DNA of 8,670 nt, taken from Spirochaetales bacterium UBA4629. GTDB taxonomy: Bacteria > Spirochaetota > Spirochaetia > Sphaerochaetales > Sphaerochaetaceae. The translations under genes and the position numbers were made by a program. The notes under the pieces were generated by a model. That model saw nothing but the letters and a program-made list of their open reading frames with translations, was not told the DNA's origin and did no database searches. Each line of letters begins with the position of its first letter. Position 1 is the first letter of the stretch. Positions 1-5,980 of the stretch are shown here, in pieces. The stretch is taken from NCBI GenBank assembly GCA_002406055.1, contig DHMZ01000123.1, positions 5,691-14,360 on the forward strand. The letters run 5' to 3'.

Positions 1-431
1 TCTACCTTGCAACATATCTCTTATGTCACTTTTATGGGATAACAAAAGACTCTCTAAATAGAACATTTAAGAGATTTAATGACATTGATAGAAATCTTGC
101 TCTATTTTTATCTCTTTCAAAAAAGAAGAGTTTTAAGAGAGAGAAGGCAAGAAGACTTCTGTTGAAGATAAGGCTAACAATAAAAGATTCATTTTCTTCA
201 TTACAAGTTATGCTCTATGAAAGTGAAGATAACCCTGATTTAAGAAGCGTTATTAAGAGATTAAATCAGATGCTTCAGTCTTGCGACAATGTGGCTCTCT
301 ACTTCAATGAAGGAAAGACCGAGGCACAGATAAAGGAAATAGAAAAGATGCGTAAAACACTAAAAGATGCTTTAACTATCCTTAAAAAGGTCAAAAGCAA
401 GAAAGATGAAGATAAAAAGAAGGTTATCTGA
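1..431 (+). CDS. Unrecognised helical, lysine-rich protein, 3' part only
   Basis: The reading frame is open from base 3 to the TGA at 429-431, giving 142 visible residues with no stop. The gene therefore begins left of the window. A TTG at 162 could be taken as a start, but the frame continues unbroken upstream of it (for example YLATYLLCHFYGITKDSLNR at the left edge), and no Shine-Dalgarno sequence precedes it. The visible part looks mostly alpha-helical: a hydrophobic stretch at the left edge, then a basic region (SKKKSFKREKARR), then amphipathic helices, ending in a strongly charged Lys/Asp/Glu tail (KSKKDEDKKKVI). I do not recognise the family and see no catalytic motif. The gene lies 123 bases upstream of ftsH on the same strand, with a probable promoter between them, so it need not belong to the ftsH operon. 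It could be the C-terminal domain of a larger known protein. I am sure of coding and strand, not of function. Confidence 0.7.
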   Translation, partial: YLATYLLCHFYGITKDSLNRTFKRFNDIDRNLALFLSLSKKKSFKREKARRLLLKIRLTIKDSFSSLQVMLYESEDNPDLRSVIKRLNQMLQSCDNVALYFNEGKTEAQIKEIEKMRKTLKDALTILKKVKSKKDEDKKKVI

Positions 432-456
432 TTCCACAGAAAATACATCTGTATGT

Positions 457-484
457 GTTAACTAATTGTCTTTTTTTGGTTAAC
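457..484. repeat. Inverted repeat downstream of the truncated gene, possible weak terminator
   Basis: The arms GTTAACTAA (457-465) and TTGGTTAAC (476-484) can pair over nine positions with one G-U pair, around a 10-base T-rich loop. The stem is AT-rich and the T-run lies in the loop, not after the stem, so it is a poor match to a classical rho-independent terminator for the upstream gene. It could also be a protein-binding dyad. The pairing is seen in the sequence and the role is a guess. Confidence 0.3.
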
Positions 485-514
485 TTCTCTAAAGGGCTCT
501 TACTTGTGAGAAGT
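483..514. repeat. Perfect 7-base inverted repeat abutting the ftsH promoter
   Basis: ACTTCTC at 483-489 is exactly complementary to GAGAAGT at 508-514, with 18 bases between the arms. The right arm overlaps the last two bases of the proposed -35 hexamer (504-509). This would suit an operator for a repressor of the ftsH operon. The structure would lie upstream of the predicted transcript from that promoter, so an RNA hairpin would matter only for read-through from the left gene. A 7-base dyad of this spacing can occur by chance in AT-rich DNA. Confidence 0.3.
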
Positions 515-532
515 CTCTATAAAAGATATTAT
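504..532 (+). promoter_or_regulatory. Sigma70-type promoter for the ftsH operon
   Basis: The proposed -35 is TTGTGA (504-509, four of six consensus bases) and the -10 is TATTAT (527-532, five of six). They are separated by the optimal 17 bases. Transcription would begin near 538-541, giving a very short leader that just includes the ribosome binding site AAAGGA (544-549), five bases before the ATG at 555. It lies in the only sizeable intergenic gap of the plus-strand gene run. An alternative -10, TATAAA at 518-523, has no good -35 partner. Confidence 0.5.
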
Positions 533-554
533 ATTTTCTTAAGAAAGGAATTTT

Positions 555-2588
555 ATGGACAACGAAGATAAAGAGAAAAAGCCGGACGTAGTGCAGGCTG
601 AGCTTTCTGAAAAAGAAAACGAAGGAAAAAAGGAAGATTCTTCTCCAAAAATGGATGAAGAAAAGAAGCCGAATTCAGATAAAGAAAAGAAAGAAAATGT
701 ATATGATAAATTCCGCTATTGGGGAAGTGAAGATAACTCTAATAAGGGACCTAAGAATGGAAACTCTAAATCTTCTGTTCACAACAGAATAGCGTTAATC
801 GTCCTTATTGTTCTTGCATTATCTTTCTTCTTTGTTTTCTTCCAAGATTCAAAGAGTGCTAAGGCTACAAAAACAACATATAGTGAGTTTATCTCTCTTG
901 TTGAAAGTAAGAAGGTTGCTAGTGCAGATATTGTTGGTGGAACAACAATTAATTACTACTCGACAGATGGTTCTTACTATTCTACACGCATACCTTACTC
1001 TGATATTACTCTTGTTAACACCCTCTTAAACAATGGTGTTAATGTTTCTGGAAGTTCAGAGACAACCTCATTCTGGCTTGTTATCTTAGAACTTCTTCCT
1101 TGGATTATATTTATTGTTCTTATGGTCTCCATGATGCGCTCTACAGGGGCAATGGGTGGCAATAAGATGATGGGATCCTTTGGCAAATCTCTTGCTAGAG
1201 AGTATCAAGCAAAGGATAACAAAACAACATTTAAGGATGTTGCTGGCCAGAAAGAAGCAAAGTATGAACTTCAGGAAATTGTTGATTTTCTGAAAGATCC
1301 GCAAAAGTTTACAAAGATTGGTGCAAAAATCCCTAAGGGATGCTTGCTCGTAGGCCCTCCAGGAACAGGTAAGACTCTTCTTGCTCGTGCTGTTGCAGGA
1401 GAGGCAGGTGTTTCCTTCTTACATACTTCAGGATCAGACTTTGTTGAAATGTTTGTTGGTATGGGTGCCGCAAGAGTAAGAGATTTATTTGAACATGCAA
1501 GAAAGAGCGCTCCATGTATTATATTTATTGATGAGCTTGACGCTGTAGGTCGTTCACGTGGTTCTGGCCTTGGTGGTGGCCATGATGAAAGAGAGCAGAC
1601 TTTAAACCAACTCCTTGTAGAGATGGATGGATTCTCTTCTGAGCCTGGAGTTATTGTTCTTGCTGCAACTAACCGTCCTGATGTTCTTGACCCAGCTCTT
1701 TTGAGACCAGGAAGATTTGACCGTCAGGTTACTGTTGCACTTCCAGATGTTCAAGAAAGATTAGATATTTTGAAAATACATACTAAGAAGGTCCAGCTTG
1801 CTTCTGATGTCGATCTTGCACGTATTGCTAGGGCAACTCCAGGAACAAGTGGAGCGGATTTGGCTAATCTCGTTAACGAAGCAGCTCTCTTTGCCGCAAG
1901 AAACAATCAGACCATTGTCGATATGGATGACTTTGAGTCAGCTAGAGATAAGATTATCCTTGGTGTTGCAAAGAAGAGTGCGTTCATGACAGATGATGAA
2001 AAGAGAGCTACTGCTTACCACGAAGCAGGACATACTCTTCTTCACTATTACCTCAAGCATGTTGACCCATTACATAAGGTCACTATCATTCCTCACGGCC
2101 AAGCTCTTGGTATTACAATGAGCTTACCTGAAAAGGATCAGTATACAATTCAAAAGAGCTATCTTGTTGATAGAATAAAGATTTGTATGGGTGGCTATGC
2201 TGCAGAAAAGATTGTATATGGTGAGACAACAACAGGAACAAGTAACGATATTAAGCAAGCTACAGATCTTGCTCATAGAATGGTTACAGAGTGGGGTATG
2301 TCTGATCTTGGCTTTATAAATCTCTCAGACGAAGGAGAACCTCTCTTCTTAGGACGTGAGATTACACAGCATAAAGACTATTCAGAAGATACAGCAAAGA
2401 AAATCGATAGTGAAATGCGTGCAATTTTAGCTTCTTGCATGGATGACACTATAAGAATTCTTACTGAGCATCGTGATCAACTTGATAAGCTTACAGATGC
2501 TCTTGTTGAGAAAGAAACTCTTGATGATAAGGAAATCAGAGAGATGTTTGGCTTTGCTCCTGTTGAACACATAACTGATTTAAAGTAA
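555..2588 (+). CDS. ftsH: ATP-dependent zinc metalloprotease FtsH
   Basis: FtsH is a membrane-anchored hexameric AAA+ protease that extracts and degrades misassembled membrane proteins and some unstable cytosolic regulators. The 677 residues show the full architecture. Residues 1-76 are a charged, Lys/Glu/Asp-rich, probably disordered cytoplasmic tail. TM1 is about 79-96, an extracytoplasmic domain about 97-173, and TM2 about 174-194. In the AAA domain are Walker A GPPGTGKT (267-274), the pore loop MFVG (299-302), Walker B IIFIDE (322-327) and the second region of homology with arginine fingers R387 and R390. The protease domain carries HEAGH (489-493), with D565 the likely third zinc ligand. 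All key residues are present, so it should be active. The ATG at 555 follows AAAGGA by five bases. The tail is longer than in E. coli FtsH, where TM1 begins almost at the N-terminus. It is the first gene of the run and lepA follows after five bases. Confidence 0.97.
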   Translation: MDNEDKEKKPDVVQAELSEKENEGKKEDSSPKMDEEKKPNSDKEKKENVYDKFRYWGSEDNSNKGPKNGNSKSSVHNRIALIVLIVLALSFFFVFFQDSKSAKATKTTYSEFISLVESKKVASADIVGGTTINYYSTDGSYYSTRIPYSDITLVNTLLNNGVNVSGSSETTSFWLVILELLPWIIFIVLMVSMMRSTGAMGGNKMMGSFGKSLAREYQAKDNKTTFKDVAGQKEAKYELQEIVDFLKDPQKFTKIGAKIPKGCLLVGPPGTGKTLLARAVAGEAGVSFLHTSGSDFVEMFVGMGAARVRDLFEHARKSAPCIIFIDELDAVGRSRGSGLGGGHDEREQTLNQLLVEMDGFSSEPGVIVLAATNRPDVLDPALLRPGRFDRQVTVALPDVQERLDILKIHTKKVQLASDVDLARIARATPGTSGADLANLVNEAALFAARNNQTIVDMDDFESARDKIILGVAKKSAFMTDDEKRATAYHEAGHTLLHYYLKHVDPLHKVTIIPHGQALGITMSLPEKDQYTIQKSYLVDRIKICMGGYAAEKIVYGETTTGTSNDIKQATDLAHRMVTEWGMSDLGFINLSDEGEPLFLGREITQHKDYSEDTAKKIDSEMRAILASCMDDTIRILTEHRDQLDKLTDALVEKETLDDKEIREMFGFAPVEHITDLK

Positions 2589-2591
2589 GGA
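2587..2591 (+). promoter_or_regulatory. lepA ribosome binding site with unusually short spacing
   Basis: AAGGA overlaps the ftsH TAA stop (2586-2588) and ends only two bases before the lepA ATG at 2594, much closer than the usual five to nine. No other start is available: the lepA frame has a TGA at 2576-2578, and no ATG, GTG or TTG lies between it and 2594. lepA translation may therefore rely on ribosomes finishing ftsH. Confidence 0.45.
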
Positions 2592-2593
2592 AT

Positions 2594-4411
2594 ATGGCAG
2601 TAGATACTTCTCATAAAAGAAACTTTTGTATTATAGCACACATCGATCATGGCAAGAGTACTCTTGCCGATCGTTTTATTGAAAAGGCTAGACTTGTTCA
2701 GTCTCGTGGTCCTCAACAAAATCAGATTCTCGATAATATGGATATTGAACGAGAGAGGGGAATCACAATAAAAAGCCAAGCCGTTACTATTCCATACATA
2801 GCAAAAGATGGTGAAGAGTACGAACTTAATCTTGTAGATACTCCGGGCCATGTTGACTTTACATATGAAGTATCTAGAGCGATAAGCTCATGTGAAGGAG
2901 CTTTGCTTTTAATTGATGCAACTCAGGGTGTTGAGGCTCAAACACTCGCAAATTTATATTTAGCGATGGAGCATAACCTTGAGATTATTCCTGTTATAAA
3001 CAAGATTGATTTGGCTTCTGCTGATATTGACTCCTGCTTACATCAAATAGACCACGATTTAGGGCTCGATAGCTCAATGACTGTTAAAGTTTCGGCAAAG
3101 ACAGGCGAAGGTGTCGATAATCTCTATGAGGCCATTGTCAATTATATTCCATCCCCTAGTGGAAAGACTGATGATCCTCTAAAAGCCCTTATTTTCGATT
3201 CACACTATGACCCATATAGAGGTGTTATTGTTCATGCAAGAATAGTTTCTGGTACAGTAAAGGTCGGAGATGAGATTCTCTTCATGCATTCAAATGCAAC
3301 ATATAAAGTTGAAGATTTAGGTCTTTTTCAGATATCTCTTGTTCCAAAAGATAAATTAGAAGCAGGAGATGTTGGCTATTTCATTGCTGGTATCAAGACC
3401 ATATCTGATATTCGTGTTGGCGATACAGTAACAGCGAAGTCTAATCCTGCTCTTGAGCCTCTTCCTGGCTTTAAAGAAGTTAAGCCTGTAGTCTTCTCTT
3501 CTATCTACCCAGTAGATTCAAACGACTATGAAGAGCTACAAGATGCAATTGAGAGATTAAAGCTTAATGATGCATCGCTGATGTATGAAAAAGACAACTC
3601 GGCAGCTCTTGGCTTCGGCTTTAGATGCGGCTTCTTAGGTATGCTTCACTTAGAGGTAATACAAGAAAGAATTGAACGTGAATTTGATCTTTCTATTGTG
3701 TTTACTTCCCCTAGTGTACGTTACACAGTCCACATGAAAGATGGAGAGGTCCTCCATATAGATAACCCATTAGAATATCCTGATCCTATGAGAGTTGATT
3801 GGGCTGAAGAACCATATATACAGGCTAATATCATAACGCCTACAGAATATGTTGGTCCAATTATTACGCTATGTTTGGAAAAGCGTGGCGTTCAGACTCA
3901 AATGAACTATCTTGATACTAAGCGTGTTGAGCTTATATATGAAATGCCACTCTCTGAAGTTCTCTTTGACTTCTATGATAGGTTAAAGAGCATATCTCGA
4001 GGCTATGCCTCATTCGACTACAATGTAATAGGTGAGAGAAAGACAGATCTTGTAAGAATGGAAATTCTTGTTAATGGTGAACCTGTAGATGCGCTTTCAT
4101 GCTTAGTCTTTAGAGGAAATGCACAGCTAAGAGGACGACAGATAGTTGAACGCCTACAGAAAGAGATTCCTCGTCAGCAATTTAAGATAGCTATTCAAGC
4201 TGCGCTTGGTGGCACGATTATCGCGCGCGAAACTGTAAATGCATTTAGAAAAGATGTTACAGCAAAGTGTTATGGTGGTGATATTTCACGTAAGAGAAAG
4301 CTTTTAGAGAAGCAGAAAGAAGGAAAGAAGAGAATGAAGATGGTCGGTAATGTTGAGATACCACAATCTGCTTTCCTTGCTGTTTTAAAGACGGAGGATG
4401 AAAAGAAATGA
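2594..4411 (+). CDS. lepA: Elongation factor 4, GTPase LepA
   Basis: LepA is a ribosome-associated translational GTPase linked to back-translocation, initiation or 30S biogenesis, especially under ionic stress. The 605 residues are family length. The G domain has G1 AHIDHGKS (15-22), the switch RGIT (55-58), DTPGH (82-86), NKID (136-139) and SAK (167-169). The second beta-barrel domain and EF-G-like domains III and V follow (for example GFGFRCGFLG and RGYASFDY). The LepA-specific C-terminal domain includes KCYGGDISRKRKLLEKQKEG, then GNVEIPQSAFLAVLK. One oddity is that the stretch usually reading HRD near the start of the C-terminal domain reads FRG here (LVFRGNAQLRGR). The gene follows ftsH after five bases. 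Its TGA overlaps the galM start as ATGA. Confidence 0.97.
   Translation: MAVDTSHKRNFCIIAHIDHGKSTLADRFIEKARLVQSRGPQQNQILDNMDIERERGITIKSQAVTIPYIAKDGEEYELNLVDTPGHVDFTYEVSRAISSCEGALLLIDATQGVEAQTLANLYLAMEHNLEIIPVINKIDLASADIDSCLHQIDHDLGLDSSMTVKVSAKTGEGVDNLYEAIVNYIPSPSGKTDDPLKALIFDSHYDPYRGVIVHARIVSGTVKVGDEILFMHSNATYKVEDLGLFQISLVPKDKLEAGDVGYFIAGIKTISDIRVGDTVTAKSNPALEPLPGFKEVKPVVFSSIYPVDSNDYEELQDAIERLKLNDASLMYEKDNSAALGFGFRCGFLGMLHLEVIQERIEREFDLSIVFTSPSVRYTVHMKDGEVLHIDNPLEYPDPMRVDWAEEPYIQANIITPTEYVGPIITLCLEKRGVQTQMNYLDTKRVELIYEMPLSEVLFDFYDRLKSISRGYASFDYNVIGERKTDLVRMEILVNGEPVDALSCLVFRGNAQLRGRQIVERLQKEIPRQQFKIAIQAALGGTIIARETVNAFRKDVTAKCYGGDISRKRKLLEKQKEGKKRMKMVGNVEIPQSAFLAVLKTEDEKK
4393..4398 (+). promoter_or_regulatory. 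galM Shine-Dalgarno inside the lepA 3' end
   Basis: GGAGGA, the strongest ribosome binding site in the window, lies in the last lepA codons, nine bases before the galM ATG at 4408. That ATG overlaps the lepA stop as ATGA. The arrangement supports 4408 as the galM start and suggests coupled translation. Confidence 0.6.
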
Positions 4412-5361
4412 TAAGTAAGACACTTTTTGGCCATATTGGAGACGTTGATGTTTACGCTATTACTATCACTGTAGGTGAGTATAAAGTTAGTGTGATGACA
4501 CGTGGTGCTACTCTTTTATACTTTGGTACAGATAGCTATAACGCTGTTTTAGCACATAAAACATTAGAAGAATATGTAAATGGAAAGGGCCATCCTGGAG
4601 AAGTTGTTGGCCCCTATGCTAATAGAGTAAGTAATGCTTCTTTCACTCTTGATGGAGTAAAGTATAATCTCGATAAAAACGATAATGGTGTGAATACTCT
4701 TCACTCTGGAAGTGCAAATTACGGCGATAAGATTTGGTCTATTCTTGCGCTTGGTGAAGACTCTGTTACCCTTGGCATAAAGAGAGAAGAAGAGGGTGGA
4801 TGGCCTGGCGATAAGGAGTGTGAGATAACATACCATCTTTCCTCTGACGGCATCTTAACTCTTTATTATAAGAGTCTATCAAATAAAAAATGTCCTGTAT
4901 GCTTAACAAACCATGCATATTTTGTTGTCGATGATAGAGACTGCCGACATGATCTTTTAGAAGTTCCTGCTTTTTCATATGTAGATGTAGACCCACTTTT
5001 AATTCCTAAAGAAAATAACCCAGTTGCAGTTGAGAATACTCCTTTTGATTTTACTCATCCAACTCTTATCGGCGCAAGAAGAGACGGTAAGTATGACAAT
5101 ACTTGGGTGCTTGATGAGGGAGCAGTTATTCACTTAGAAGGAAACAAAGCTGAAATATGGTGTAAAACTACAGAGCCTGGAATACAAATTTATACAGGTG
5201 AGCATCTTTCTGATGACTTTAGGCCTTTCCAGGGGGTAGCATTAGAGACTGGGCGATTCCCAAATACTCCTAATAGACCTGATTTCCCTGGAGTATATAC
5301 TGATAAAAATACTGTCTATGAATCTGTTACATCATACAGATTAAAAATAAAAGAGGCTTAA
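4408..5361 (+). CDS. galM: Aldose 1-epimerase (mutarotase) family protein
   Basis: Aldose 1-epimerases interconvert the alpha and beta anomers of hexoses such as galactose and glucose in the cytoplasm, feeding the Leloir pathway or glycolysis. The 317 residues are slightly shorter than the usual 330-350. The catalytic map is complete: substrate-binding GPYANRVSNASF (68-79), H99 in LHSG, H169 in CLTNHAYF as the probable general acid, D230 in KYDNTWVL and E280 in ALETGRFPNTPN as the probable general base. The glycine in the usual LHGG motif is serine here, a mild change. No signal peptide is visible, so it should be cytoplasmic. It overlaps lepA by four bases and precedes udk by two. No galactose genes (galK, galT, galE) are in the window, so the true sugar is unknown. 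It could act on glucose or another hexose. Confidence 0.9.
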   Translation: MISKTLFGHIGDVDVYAITITVGEYKVSVMTRGATLLYFGTDSYNAVLAHKTLEEYVNGKGHPGEVVGPYANRVSNASFTLDGVKYNLDKNDNGVNTLHSGSANYGDKIWSILALGEDSVTLGIKREEEGGWPGDKECEITYHLSSDGILTLYYKSLSNKKCPVCLTNHAYFVVDDRDCRHDLLEVPAFSYVDVDPLLIPKENNPVAVENTPFDFTHPTLIGARRDGKYDNTWVLDEGAVIHLEGNKAEIWCKTTEPGIQIYTGEHLSDDFRPFQGVALETGRFPNTPNRPDFPGVYTDKNTVYESVTSYRLKIKEA

Positions 5362-5363
5362 AA

Positions 5364-5975
5364 ATGGAAGTAAAGATTATTGGTATTACAGGTGGTTCTG
5401 GCTCAGGTAAGAGTACTGTTGTAAAAAGAATCAAAGAGCGCTATCCAAATGCAGTGTTGATAGAGCAAGATAATTACTATAAGTCAGCAACATTTGTTAA
5501 TAACCATAATATTACTGCTTACAATTTTGACCATCCTGATGCTTTCGATATGGATTTGCTTCTATCTAATTTGAAGGATTTAAAGGATGGAAAGTGCTGT
5601 AAAATGCCTCAATATGATTTTGTCCATCATACGCGAAGAGATGAATATGTTGTTGTAAAGCCTTCATCTATCATAATCATTGATGGTTTAATGGTCTTCT
5701 ATGATGAGAGGATCAGAGAGATGCTCGATTTAAAGCTCTACGTAGATACTCCACCAGACATACGCTTTATTAGAAGATTAAAAAGAGATGTTAAAGAGAG
5801 AGGAAGAACTGTTGAATCTGTAATCGAGCAATATACAAATGTAGTTAGACCTGGTCACTATAATTTTATAGAGCCAAGTAAGGCCTATGCAGATCTGATT
5901 ATCCCAGAAGGTGGATACAATGATAATGCTATGGAAGTTTTGTTTTCTTTCATAGGCTCCATGATGCTTGAGTAG
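5364..5975 (+). CDS. udk: Uridine kinase (uridine/cytidine salvage)
   Basis: This P-loop nucleoside kinase phosphorylates uridine and cytidine to UMP and CMP in pyrimidine salvage. The 203 residues are close to the family length of about 210. Motifs in order are Walker A GGSGSGKST (10-18), DNYY (36-39), the substrate-site NFDHPDAFD (54-62), PQYDFVHHTR (82-91), IIDGLMVF (105-112, where many relatives have IEGIL), the lid region RLKRDVKERGRTVESVIEQY (138-157) and FIEPSKAYADLIIP (168-181). All are typical of Udk. The ATG at 5364 follows AAGAGG (5351-5356) by seven bases, and galM ends two bases before it. A related phosphoribulokinase-type role is unlikely, because the uridine kinase motifs are intact and no Calvin-cycle context is visible. 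Confidence 0.9.
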   Translation: MEVKIIGITGGSGSGKSTVVKRIKERYPNAVLIEQDNYYKSATFVNNHNITAYNFDHPDAFDMDLLLSNLKDLKDGKCCKMPQYDFVHHTRRDEYVVVKPSSIIIIDGLMVFYDERIREMLDLKLYVDTPPDIRFIRRLKRDVKERGRTVESVIEQYTNVVRPGHYNFIEPSKAYADLIIPEGGYNDNAMEVLFSFIGSMMLE

Positions 5976-5980
5976 ACAAT

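Noticed and set aside
162..431. Stand-alone 89-residue gene starting at TTG 162
   Set aside because: The same frame is open to the left edge with protein-like content and no ribosome binding site precedes the TTG, so it is treated as the 3' end of a larger gene.
523..542. Fur-box-like AT-rich dyad near AAGATATTATATTTTCTT
   Set aside because: The half-sites match each other at only about six of nine positions and do not resemble the Fur consensus. The signal is explained by the -10 region and AT richness.
2477..2851. Minus-strand open frame of 124 codons across the ftsH-lepA junction
   Set aside because: It lies opposite two strongly conserved genes, has a low-complexity Ser/Leu/Ile composition and matches no family. 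It is a shadow frame.
4564..4996. Minus-strand open frames opposite galM
   Set aside because: They are antisense to intact catalytic motifs of the epimerase and have no ribosome binding site or recognisable product.
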